DNA from: Thalassia testudinum
Lineage: Eukaryota > Streptophyta > Magnoliopsida > Alismatales > Hydrocharitaceae
Assembly: GCA_037157565.1 (NCBI GenBank)
Contig: JAZHRO010000013.1
Location: forward strand, 117,876,001-117,940,000
Length of the DNA: 64,000 nucleotides
Direction: 5' to 3'
Part shown: one piece after another, positions 18,181-29,110 of the stretch
Layout: each line of letters starts with the position of its first letter
Numbering within the stretch: position 1 is the stretch's first letter
Translations under genes and position numbers: made by a program
Notes under the pieces: model-generated
Databases searched by the model: none
Seen by the model: the letters and a program-made list of their open reading frames with translations, nothing else
Told to the model about the DNA's origin: nothing

Positions 18181-19101
18181 TGATGAGAACCTCATCATGA
18201 GCCATAACTAGCTCATTTTGACCTAATACGAAGGATAAAAGCTCCTACATAACTCAAGGAAAGGCTTAACTCAGAGAATTCTGAGTTTAAGGAGAAAATA
18301 AGTCATAAGGGGTGAAAATGCAATTTTACCAGTATAATCTGCATACAGGGTAATTTAGGGTCCAAACATAGGTCAAACAAACCAAATAAGAAGGAAAGTG
18401 GGATGATCTGACAAGGGCTATAGCAATTCCAAGGAACTAAATGATAATCTGTAACCTTAAAACAAACCCACTTCAATTCACGAGGTTCGAGGCAAAGTAA
18501 TAATAGAATAAACCCTCTAAAATTCATAGAAAAATAATCTCTAGGGTTTAAAACCTTCAATTTGGCCTTCAGAACCCATTTTGACCTACATTGAGAACCA
18601 TGTCCAATTAATAACTTAATTTGGGTTTTTGCATAAATTGACCGTTCAAACAAGGTTTAATCTGGAAATAAAATTCACCATCGTAATCCTTAGGTCCCAA
18701 TTAGTCATGTATAAAAACTTGAGCCTAAGAGGAAACCTTCTTGACCAACTTTACACTTTGGTCCTCATTCATTTACTTTTTGGCCCTCAACTTTTGAACC
18801 CTCACATTTCTGCCCCTAACTCTCCTTCGTTCTTTGCATCCAGGTCCCTCCTGCCAAAACCTGACCAGCACCATGCTCCGGCGACCTTGCGCGGAGCATG
18901 GCGCCGCGCAGGGTAAGGGGGAGGGTCTGGCGAGACAACCGGAGGTGCCCTGCGTCGTCAGCCGTCGCAGGAACACCCCCTGGTCGCTGCAACCCACCAT
19001 ACCGGCCGTGCGAACGCACGGGCGGTATGGGTCTCCATCTCTAGCGTCCTCCGGCGAGGGAGACACGTCGTCTCCCTCTGCCTTCCTCTCTGATTCGGCC
19101 C

Positions 19102-19111
19102 CTATAAATAC
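19102..19111 (+). promoter_or_regulatory. Pol II TATA box, 3' LTR of B
   Basis: CTATAAATAC, identical to the 5' LTR copy; could read out into flanking DNA. Confidence 0.65.
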
Positions 19112-20011
19112 CCCCGTCGCTCCACCGTTCTTCCCAGCTCGGATCTGACGGAGAAACCCCCCAACTTTCCTCTCTTCTCACTCCGGTAGACGCCCACCAG
19201 CTCCGGCGGTTCCTCCTCCTCCTCCTCTTCACTCTGCCGCAATACCAGCAGCAGAGACTTCTTCCCCTGCTCTTCCCGCGTCGCGCAATACCGGCGCGCG
19301 CTGCCTCTGCCCCGTCGTCACCGCCGTCCTCTCCCACTAGGCACCTTCTTCTCCGGCGACAGCAGGTACAACCGTCCGCCTCCTCGCCCCCTTCGTCACT
19401 TTAGTTAGGTTAGAACTACTTCCCTCTATTCTCTCTCTCGTTTCCCCCTGCTATTTTTATCTAAGTACCCCTCGACCGCACCTAATCACCCTCACCTTCT
19501 CCGCCTCCGGCCATCCTCCGGCGAGCCGCTCCCATCACTCCAGCATCCCACACGGCTCGCCGACCTGCACATAATCTCCGCCTCCTCACCCTGATCCATT
19601 TCCGCCCTTCCAATTCCCGCCACCCGACCTCTGCAAATCCACCGAACACACCCACTTTCCGACCCACAGTCCGACCTAGGGCAGCCCTTGCACGCTGCCC
19701 CACGCCTCGCCACCACCCGCACGAGCTTCGCCGCACTCTAGCGAAGCTCCCGGCACCTTCTGATCAGGCTGAGAGGCCGTTTTGCTGTGAACAGGTCACC
19801 CGTCCTCCGCCGCCATTGCCGTGCAGAAGGAGCTGCTTCGACCTGCTGCTCCAGGTGCGCCGCGCCCAGGTCACGCTCCCAGGCTGTGCGGGGCATTTCG
19901 GTAAAGCGTCAGGCTGCAGTTGAGGCGAAGCCCTCGCGCGAAGGCCTCGCGTAAAGCCGCGATTACCAGCTGCTTCCTCCGCGCAGGCGCCAAATTGGGG
20001 TGGGACATTTA

Positions 20012-20053
20012 GTCCCACCTCGGAAGGCTCTGAAGGAGCGCAGCGGTATAAAG
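20012..20053 (+). promoter_or_regulatory. snRNA-type promoter pair, 3' LTR of B
   Basis: GTCCCACCTCG (20012-20022), 24 bp, TATAAAG (20047-20053), unchanged from the 5' LTR copy. Confidence 0.6.
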
Positions 20054-20879
20054 TGAAAAAGTGCTGGAGGCTTATCGCCTCAGCACATGGGGTGAGGTCC
20101 CCTTCACCCGCCTGACTACCCGGCCTCGTCCGCACGCACGCCTTGCGGACCTGGCCCGACCCGACTAAACCCGACCTGCACTCCTTGCCCACCAGGCACG
20201 CCGGTGGGCCTAGACCCGGGCGTGACCCGTACCCGGCTACCCAGCAGCTCTGGGAGAGCTTTCCTAAGAGCGGATTCTCTGAGAGAGAGATGCGGGGGAG
20301 GGTAGAGTTAGGTTTTGCCCCTCTGATCAAGCTGTGTAAGCGTGCAGGCACAGGTGAAGAAGAACCATGGAAGAAGACGAAGGCTGAAGGAAGGAGGAGC
20401 ACCGAGCGGCACTGTAGCAGCGGCGGTTTAAGTCATCTGATTGGAAAATCAGACGACGTCCTGAAGGCAAAGAAGGAGAAGGAAGGCGAGGCAGAGGAGA
20501 ACACAGAACATGAGAAGAAGATCTGACAAAAGGAAAAGAAGAAAGAAAGAAGAAGAAGAACAGGACCGCTCTGCAGAAGAAAAAGGAAGAGACGAGCATA
20601 AACAGCTGAAAGAAGAAGAAGAACAAAGGAAGAGAGCAGAAGATCTGAGAAGGAAGAAGAGGAGAGGATAAGCAAAGAGAAAAGAAGAGAAGCCAACAAA
20701 TTCTCTCTCTCTCTTTCTTTATTTTTGTAAAAGAATTTGTATCTCTAGAATACAACTTGCTCCCTGAGTTCGACCTCAGGAACTCTTTTATTTTCCGAGT
20801 AAAAAAAATTATATATTTGAAATGATGGCAATAACTGGCTATACTACAGCGCTATAACAAAACCTAGTTATCGCCGTCA

Positions 20880-22188
20880 TCGAGGGGCATTTGCAAGAAA
20901 TAAAGAGGGGAAACAGGAAGAGGAGGGAGAGAGAAATTATCTGACCTAATCTAAGGACAAAGGAGGTAGGGATGGCGGCCGGTTCGTGTTGCCGTCGCTG
21001 GAGACGAACTCTCCGTAGATGAGGCGGCGGCGACAACAGGGGTAGAGGCAGCGTCTGAGCTGGTGCGGCCGACGCGGATGAATGAGAGGAAGATAACCCA
21101 ACCACTAGTATTGTGGTTGGGCGACGAGAGAAAGAGGATGGAGCCGCCGGAGCTTGCAAAGAAGTTGTGGCCGGTGAGGAGAGAAGAAAGTGGGATGGAT
21201 CGACCCAATTCCAAGCTGGGGAGTTGTGGAATGAATTAGGGTTTCTTATATAGGCTCTGAAGGGGGGATTTGTGCTTGGAAGTCAAGCTTCCAAGCACGG
21301 CAATGTCGCCGAAGATGGAAACTCAGAGAGACCTAAATCTCTCATGCGTTAGCATGAGAGATTGGGTAGGAATTAGGGTTCATCGGTGGGTTCACATTGG
21401 AGGAGATTTTTCAGAGAATCTCCCTTTCAATTTTGAAGGGGATTCTCTGAGAGATCAGAGAGTTCTTGCCTTGGAAACCTCACCGGAGTAGGATTCTTTC
21501 CACTATAATGGCAGAGGGACCTAATTGCAACTAACAACCTGGAAGCTAGGGGGTTTCTGCAGAGGTTTTCGAAAGATAGGGTTAGAAATATAATTGGGAT
21601 GGACCTGTTTGCAAAGTGGGTCAAGATGAATTCCTCTTAGGTCTAAATTTTGGTACCAACCTAATTTGGACTTAAGGAATCCAATGGTGAAGTTAGATTT
21701 TAGGTTTGATCACGTATGACTGAGCAATTTACGTAAAACCTAATTTAGGGCAAACATTTAACTGAGACCCCAATTTAGGTCAAAATAGGTTCTAAGGGCC
21801 AAATTGAAGGTTCTAAAACCTAGAGGATATTTTTCCATGATTTTTAGAGGGTTTAGGTGAATTTTATCTTGGCCAGAACCTTGTTAAATCAAGTGGGTCT
21901 GTATTAGAGTTACAAGATGTCATTTAATTCCCAGCATTCACATGAACCCTTTTCTGTTTGAAACAACTCACTTTTTATCTTGTTATGACCATTTGACCTG
22001 TGTTTAGCCCATGAGAAAACCCGTTGATGTACTGCAATGGTAAAATTGCAGTTTTACCCCTTGTTTCTTACTTTTCTCTCAGAATGGTTATTCATGGAAT
22101 TATGACCTCCAGTTGGTTATGTAGGAGCTTTTATTCCCTTTTATGGGTCAAAATGAGCTAGTTAGGGCTCATGATGGTGTTCCCATCA
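20880..22188 (-). mobile_element. 5' LTR of Element A, 5' (U3) part
   Basis: Resumes A's LTR on the far side of Element B. In minus orientation it starts TGATGGGAACACCATCA at 22188. A block shared with B, D, F and G follows (AGCTCATTTTGACC, AGCTCCTACATAA). A TATA box lies on the minus strand at 21245-21254 (CCTATATAAG). Small ORFs here (20839-21159, 20951-21214) are not conserved. Confidence 0.8.
21245..21254 (-). promoter_or_regulatory. Pol II TATA box of Element A
   Basis: CCTATATAAG on the minus strand, about 935 bp from the LTR start, matching the U3 length of B. Confidence 0.6.
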
Positions 22189-22554
22189 CCATCACAACAA
22201 TCTAAGCAATAGTAGCAACAATATCTAAATATTAATGGAAAGATTAACTTTAAGGCCCATAGAAGGTTTGGCCTAAGTGATTCTGCAACAATCATAGGTC
22301 ATAATCATCCTAAATAATGTTAGAACCTAGCTTAATTTGTAAATATTGCATCCATATCATGCATTACATCATTTTATATAGAATAAGATGAGATTATCTT
22401 GCTATTTAATGTTTTTGTTGCTATTTGTAGGTAATAAAGTGATTCAGGATGTGAGATAGAGTGGAATAAGGCAACAGAGAAAGAAGAAGACTAATCTAGA
22501 CAAGAGGAGTGAGGAGGAAATCCCTATCCCCACCTTTACAAACCATAGGACAAC

Positions 22555-25160
22555 TGTTTGTGCAAAACATCGTTGTTTAGGAAATGAGTTGCAGTATAGA
22601 ACAAAATCGCTTAAAACATTTAAATTTATAAACTCAGATTCAGAAAGTGGAGTCCGAGACCATTCACAGGGAGTAAAGAGGCAATTTCAATTCACTAATC
22701 ATAAGAAATATATGCAATTGAAATCAATAACACTCAGAATGATATTTCAATAAAATCAGAAGAATACTGCAAAAAGATTGGGTTAAAATGGTGATTTGAA
22801 TCACCAAATTAACCCTTTAAGTTTAAGCTCACAACCACTTAAATATCTCAATAGTAAACCACAATTAATAATCCACATCAACTAAGTACATAGATATTCC
22901 AATAGTAACCAGTAGGAGGTCTCAGACGATAGACCAAAGGCTTTAGACGCCTTAACAGAAGAGGCTCAAGGGCCCCTCAAGGGAAGCACAAGGCTCCACT
23001 CTCTTTCAGCTTCAGAAGATCATAGCAGCAGAACGAACAGAGGCTCAAGGGCCTCACACAAATCTTGCTAATTATAGAGAGAGGGGAAGGCTCAAATCCT
23101 GAGGTAGCAAAACCCTCCCTCTCTCTCTCTTTGATGTTCCTTCTTTCTTTCCAAGCTCAAAATCGGACCAGACTCGAGTATCGGGTAACCCGATCCACCA
23201 CCTAGACCTGCAAGGCATGAGCACGAGCGAGGGAGTGGATGAGTGCTGACGCATAGTGTGTGCAGGGGCGTGAGCTAGAGACCTGACCCTAGTGTTTGAA
23301 GGAAATAAGGCTACGCCACCTTTTGCCTTTATGCATTATTGGAGGCGCTTCACTTTACGATGTGGGACTAAATTCCCACGTCTTCTTCATGCAACAGTTG
23401 CATACGGTGAAGGCGTCAATTGAAGATGAAGGAGACACTCGCAGCTGCAATTGGATGCCTACGAGGCTTCTTGGAATTGGGTCACATGACCTGGGAGTAG
23501 TGTCTCGGATGAATGTAGTCGGAGAACTGCAGCGGAGGTTGGAGAAGATGGCCACAGTGACGATGTTTCGGTGGTACCTAAAATAGAGAATACAGCATCG
23601 CGGTCACATCAGAGAAGCTCAAAAGGATCATTGGTGGGCGGTAAGTGCGCTGGTGGTGGTTTCATGGAGTAAGGGTACGTGTGGTGTCCTGGTGAGGTCG
23701 AGGAAGGTGCATGAAGGTGATGGTGTTTGGTGGGTGGTTGCAGTGATCAGTAACCCTAATGTTGTTAGGGCATTTGGTCGTAGGGTTATGATGAAGCTAA
23801 TGGGCATGGTGGTAGGTGTTTTGGTGCCGTGTGGCGTGCAGAGGGCTTTGTCGAAGTATGGCCTAAGCTGGATAAGGTGGCGGTGGCATGGCTGTGAGAG
23901 CGTGCAAATGTGGAGTTTAAGTGTGTGAGTCGGGTAAGGGGAAGGTGACGAGTCGAACTAAGGAGGTTGCAAATGATGAGAGGGTGGAGGCAACGCCAGC
24001 TATGATTGGCTGACACCAGAGATAAAGGAAGCCCTAGGAGAGAAACAGTGATGTCTGAAGGGGGAGGAAGCCTCTCGCAGGTGTGGCGAGGTGCGGACGA
24101 TGGCGAAGAAGAACTTACTGCCTATAGTATGTGGCAGCAAGCAAAGAGGCCAGAGTTGGGGGGTCACTAGAGACAAGTCTGGAGCAGTCCAGAGGTAGAG
24201 GAAGAAGGGTGATTTGTGCCAAAAACTCTCTAAGGAGCGAGGTCTATTGATGGGGGACCTTTTAAAGGTCTTAGGGCTTTCTCCAAGCTTGGAAACAAGC
24301 TTGAAGAGCTCGAATTTTTAGGGAAAAGGATCCCTGATCCTGAGGAGTTCACACAAGCTCATGGAAGAGAATTGGAGTCCAAGACAAGGTTCAGATGATT
24401 GGGGATTCTCTTAAAATCACTCCTTCCAGATTGAAGGTCGGTGTGTTTGGGTTCACACTGTTAATGGTGGTAGGGACCTTTTTGAAGAAAATGATGAGAA
24501 GTTAGGGGGCTAAATGCAAAGATTTCGAAAGCTAGGAGCTTATGTGAAAAATAAAGTTTAAATGGACTAAAATGCAAAATAGGCCAGGATGGACTCTGAT
24601 TGGGCTTAAATTTTGGTACCAAACTAATTTGGACCCAAGGAATCTGATGGTGAAGTTGTATTTCAGTTTGACCAAGTTTTATTATCAATTTGCATAGAAA
24701 CCCAAATTAGAGCAAAACTTAGTCTATGACTTTATTTAAAGTCAAAATAGGTTCTAAAGGTCAAATAAAGGATGCCAAACCTCAAGGAATATTTTTCTAT
24801 GAATTTTAGGAGATTTAGATGAATTTTATCCTAACCAGAACCTCTATAATTTAAGCGGGTCTGAAATTAGGATTTTGGTTGCTGTATGGTTCTGGAAATG
24901 TGTGAAATCACATTTCTGTTAGCATGAACCCACTTATTAGTCTTTAATGTTCATTTGACCTTCATTTTACCCCTAAAAAACCACTTGGTTATTCTGTGTT
25001 CATGATATGCTATTAAAATTACAGAATTAACCCTAGTTTCCTATTCTTTTCTCAAAATAGCATGAAGTGGAGTTATAACCCTTAGATGATTATGTAGGAG
25101 CATTTTCTTTCAGACCTGACTAAAAGTAGCTAGTTAGGGCCTATGATGGTGTTCCCATCA
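22555..25160 (-). mobile_element. D: solo LTR of the A/B superfamily nested in C', TSD ACAAC
   Basis: 2606 bp in minus orientation, starting TGATGGGAACACCATCA at 25160 and ending at 22555, with perfect duplications ACAAC (22550-22554, 25161-25165). It shares the U3-start block with A and the USE/TATA pair at 23327-23368. ORFs at 23296-24016 are unconserved shadows. Confidence 0.87.
23327..23368 (-). promoter_or_regulatory. snRNA-type promoter pair in D
   Basis: Minus strand GTCCCACATCG (23358-23368, exact consensus), 24 bp, CATAAAG (23327-23333). A T4 run follows on the minus strand near 23157-23161 and another near 23109-23112. Confidence 0.55.
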
Positions 25161-25936
25161 ACAACCTTCCTAAACCCAAAACCACTCCCCATGCCATCTT
25201 GATGCCAACTTTGGGGGGTCTTCTAGAGAGTACCACACTTCTTTAGATGAGCAACCCAAGGTTTGTAAAAAGACCCCATAGGTGGCCTCCCACATCTTCT
25301 TCCTCCATTAGATCCCATAGGCTCCACCTCAATAACTCTTCCTCCAGTAGCTCTCCAAGGTCGTCCCCATAGTCCCTCTCCAAGGGGTACTACTCCTCCT
25401 CCTCCATGGAGGGCTAACAAGAAGAAAGCTCCTCTCCAAGAGCTTCTCAAGGATGGCTAGGGAGAAGAAGGGTTCTCCACCCTCTCTTCTTCTATTGGAC
25501 GTGACTCTCATCTCCACCGAGCTCCAAGGCTGCCGAAGCACTCCTCGCTGAAGCACCATCAGTGCCTTCCTTTTTTAATCTCTAGTCTAGGTTCTCTTGC
25601 ATTTCATATATATATAAATTATCAAGCATGTCTCTAGAAGTAGTTTTTTACATTCTCATCACTATTGTGAATATGTTAATAGAATAAAGTTCCTTTTATT
25701 ATCGAATAAATTGTGGCAAGTATCAATGATTATATGTTGCAACATGTTAGTAATTAGGTTTAGGCTTAGATTAGTCAATAAATCAAGTTAGAAATTTGTT
25801 TTGGAATTCGCAATCACACCACCCTGAGTTTGACAGGGATTCACTGTCTCATTATATTATTTTTGTTTGAATCAGATTTCGCGCTATGCTACGACGTATT
25901 TCAAATCAATCCACGATTTATGATCTCAACACTAAG

Positions 25937-27781
25937 CAATGACTAGAACTTAGATTTTAGAATGGAGTAATCAGGTTTTAAGCTAAAAACTATGCCAAAG
26001 CTTAAGAAGAGTAAACTGGCAATTCTAGAATTGAAGTTCATCATTTCTCAATTTGTTCCTCAAAAGCCATATGGCCTAGAGAAGGAAGGCCATAATAAAT
26101 TTTTTCCCTTAAGAATCTAATTTGGGATTTTACAGCCATGGAATAATATGTTGAATGCATTAAGGGAAGTAACAAAGAAGGAAGGTAGAAAGCATGGATC
26201 TAAGTGAAAACCTTCAAGCTAAATTACTAGATCTTGAAGAAGGCATGATCGACATTCTCGCGAGAGGGCCTGAGGTAGCAAGCACACTTTGAAGAGATAT
26301 TGTTCTCATCAATAGGAAGCCACCTCAAAAGCAAGTGCTAGGGGAAGATAACCATACATATGGGGAATTTGAGATTCCAAATGACCAAGCACCACCATTG
26401 AGGAGGAACCGAACAAACACAAAGATAATGGTAAGAAGCTGCCATAAAGAGAACCTAGCACTAGTGAAGGTCGAAATGGGAGTTCCCATAATATAGGGGA
26501 CCACCATGGTGGATAGAATTAATGTATCAATTAATCATAATTTTCATCGTTATTAAGCATCTACAGGCAAAATTAATCATTATTCAGGTACTTGTTCAAA
26601 AAAATATGATAGAAATAGCTATGGACTTCAAATACTCAATAAGTGTAACACATGCAAAACAATCCATAAACATGAATAAGACTCCAGTAATAAGTTACAC
26701 ATGATGATAAAAGTCCAACTACTCTAACTAACATTGTTGGGGGTTGTGGTGACATTGGAATATAGGTTGAAGTCTAGGGTGTTCCCTCCATGTCCCTTCA
26801 TTCCAAGAACGTGGTTTGGAAGGGTGTCTGTAGGTCAAACATGTCAAAAACTAGAGCCACATATATGTTATTGATGTATTATAGGGTTTAAGGTTCAAAA
26901 TAGGGTTATTCAAGGTTTAAGGGCTTACTACTATGCACTATGCAAGAAATGGATTCTATATAAACCAAAAAAGCAAAAGTTGAGTTCATTAAGTCTTTGA
27001 ACTAAACTTGGAACCGTGAAAATTTCCTGAACTAGCCCACATAGGCTCTAGAGTAGTTTGTTTAGGCAAAACAAGCACTTGGTTGCTACTACCTACCCAC
27101 CACCACATGGTTGTATGCGATGGGTCACTTGATTGCCCCTTGGATCGTTGCATGGCACAATCTAATGCCCCAACCACACACACGTCCAATAAGGCACATC
27201 CTCTTGTAATTGACCTCTCTCTCCATGCACATCTTCTTGCCCCTCGTGTGCGAGGACCCCCTACACTCTAGTCAATAAGTTAAATCCCATTGTTGTCCAC
27301 CAAGTTATCTCACACTAGCCAATCCTTACATGTAATGCTAACAGTTGACTGCCCTTGACCCACCTTTGTGATTGCTAAGCACTACACGTGCCTCTTCCTC
27401 TTCTCTCAGCTCTCATTCTCTTTTGTTCTTTCCTTCTTCCATTTATTCTCTTTCTTCCTCGAGATTGGTGCCACCACATGCAAGAAATTAGTGACAATGC
27501 AAAATTCTGCATTGCCCTTTTATAGGTTCTTAAACATGATTTAAAATTAGGAATACCCAAGTTTGGACAAAAGCACTATCAAATTTAGTTTATTTGTGCC
27601 TCTCATCTCATTTCTTATTTTTTTCACATAACTTAAATTATAGATCGAGGATTTCTACAAAACAAAATCTATTGGAAAGTTTGTAACATGGCGATACAAA
27701 AGAAACTATATATGACCTAGTTCAAATAGGTTTACCATGCATAGGTTGGCTCGAGTTTCATGTTTTATAGGGTATGTTGAG
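25937..27781. other. unassigned DNA between C' and E-left
   Basis: Together with 22189-22277 this is the only sequence I could not place in an LTR element. It is AT-rich with no long ORF. One weak coding-like stretch (26194-26496) is listed separately. Small ORFs at 26989-27189, 27083-27271 and 27375-27560 have no recognisable motif. It may be the original host locus or a very old element. Confidence 0.5.
26194..26496 (+). pseudogene. coding-like stretch with one in-frame stop, unidentified
   Basis: An ATG at 26194 opens 32 codons (with EEGMIDILARGPEVAS), a TGA at 26290, then 67 further codons in the same frame ending at TAG 26494. Composition is protein-like (charged, hydrophilic) and unlike the LTR shadows, but I do not recognise the family. 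It could be a gene fragment captured or left between insertions, or chance. Confidence 0.25.
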
Positions 27782-29098
27782 TAATGAGGTGTGCCTTATC
27801 ATAGCTAAAATGCCCAAGTTAGGCTAGAAATGAGGTTAAAACACTATCAATTAACACAAGAAATGGGTTAAGTGTGGGATTTATGAAAAAAGACCTAAAA
27901 CAATCAATTTGTGTTAAAAATGCATAATTAGGTCAATTTTGAGATATTATATACCTAACTATGTATATGGATGATATAAATGACAATTGAACACAATTTG
28001 AGCTTAAATGAACAAATCAATGGTTGAATTATATTCTAATATGTTCAATTGACATACCATAAAAAGTCCAAGGCATTTTGAGTTCATTAAGACCTTGGAA
28101 TCAATGGTTTACATTTAGGTCCTTTAAAACTTAACATTCTTTACTCATAAAACTTGTCAGGGAATCTTTTGTAAGCTTTTAGGGACCTTTTGGTCATGAA
28201 AATAACCACTTATGGGTTTCGTTTCAAAACCACTACCATTTTGCACTCGAGGACTTCATCATAAACTTCCCAAAAGACTTAGGAAATGCTTCTCATGCAC
28301 TGTTCATCACGAAGATGTTCATTCATCGAACGGTCAATCTCCATCACACCTGATGGAGCCGGTGCACACTTGATTGCGCCTAAACCTAGATCTCATCCTA
28401 TGGTTGCTTTTTTATCTAAACCATTTCCCATGCCCTTATTGCCTCATCTTCACCGTTTACACTTAATGAGTCACACATAAGATTGTCGATCACCTAAGCC
28501 CCCTAAGCCTATATAAACATCTCCTTAGTGACCCTTGGCTCCTTGACCACTCCCTCCACCTTGAGCGGTCCCTTCCTCAACCCCTCCAGCTCCAATTACC
28601 CTTTCATCGCCATTGGTGGCAGCATCAGTTTCCTACCCATCTTCCACACCATTGGCTGACAATTAGTGGATCCCAGGACTTCTCCTTTGTTCGCTGGAGG
28701 TCCCCTCCCTTTCATTGCCATTAGCCAATGACTGATGGCTTTTGGAATTTAATGCTTTATTAGATAGATTTATTTCTTTTCCAGATTAGATTAGCTCATT
28801 TAGATCGTTTAGATTAGAATTTACTATTTGATTGTGTTAGATTAAGAGTAGATTAGTATAGATTCAGTCTTTCTCAAATCTACCATCTTTGATCAATTCC
28901 GATCAGAGAGGAAGATTCACTCATACATGTTGTCCATTTGATCTTCCCTTACACTTCACTATCACATTCTACTATTTTCCTCGACAATTTAAGCATCAAT
29001 TCACTCCATCCATTAAAGCCACCATGAGGTCTAAACCTACTTAGTTCTTAGGTCCCATCTTGCGCCCAATCACTTGAGGGCTCATCCATTCACTTCAC

Positions 29099-29110
29099 CA
29101 TATAAAAGGA
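29099..29110 (+). promoter_or_regulatory. TATA-box candidate of E-left
   Basis: CCATATAAAAGG, 1.3 kb into the LTR. An alternative is CTATATAAAC at 28509-28518. Confidence 0.4.

Larger units (their letters stand above)
10945..20879 (+). mobile_element. Element B: complete non-autonomous LTR retrotransposon
   Basis: A 9.9 kb plus-strand element with 5' LTR 10945-13637, perfect tRNA-Asp primer site 13643-13660, leader 13661-14760, intact 623-codon frame 14761-16632, 1.5 kb 3' non-coding region and polypurine tract, then 3' LTR 18181-20879. The LTRs differ at roughly 2 percent of positions by eye. That and the open frame mark it as the youngest large element here. It lacks protease, RT and integrase. 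It sits inside the 5' LTR of Element A in opposite orientation. The flanks (TGCGT and TCGAG) do not match. Joined, they align without a gap to the equivalent part of B's own LTR, so no target duplication is visible. Confidence 0.9.
18181..20879 (+). mobile_element. 3' LTR of Element B
   Basis: 2699 bp, about 98 percent identical by eye to 10945-13637, with the same termini. Most differences lie in the first 400 bp. The TATA box is at 19102-19111 and the USE/TATA pair at 20012-20053. The T5 terminator-like run of the 5' LTR is T4 here (20313-20316). The 212-aa minus-strand ORF at 19764-20402 is a shadow of GC-rich LTR sequence. Confidence 0.92.
1..22188 (-). mobile_element. Element A: non-autonomous Athila/Tat-like LTR retrotransposon, left end outside window
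   Basis: A minus-strand element read from its 5' LTR on the right towards the left edge. In element order it shows a 5' LTR (22188-20880 and 10944-9549), a tRNA-Asp-type primer site, a leader, a decayed gag-like frame and a 3' non-coding region. All of these align by eye with Element B in the same order. Its 3' LTR lies beyond position 1. Three younger insertions interrupt it: S1 and S2 in the coding region and B in the LTR. It has no recognisable protease, RT or integrase, so it would need an autonomous relative such as F or H. Nesting order makes A older than B, S1 and S2. The LTR start at 22188 is followed by CCATC, whose duplicate would be off-window. Confidence 0.8.
22278..25931 (+). mobile_element. 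C': solo LTR related to Element C, TSD CTAAG
   Basis: Starts TGATTCTGCAACAATCA and ends GATCTCAACA, with perfect duplications CTAAG (22273-22277 and 25932-25936). Without nested D it is about 1.04 kb. It shares with Element C the start ATCATAGGTC, the block GTCTTCTAGAGAGT...AAGACCCCAT before a decayed TATA region near 25265, and a 3' end resembling TTCGCGCTATGCTACGACG. No internal region is present. Confidence 0.85.

Noticed and set aside
22574..25160. D starting at the TG at 22574
   Set aside because: Flanks there do not match; shifting the start to 22555 gives a perfect ACAAC duplication.
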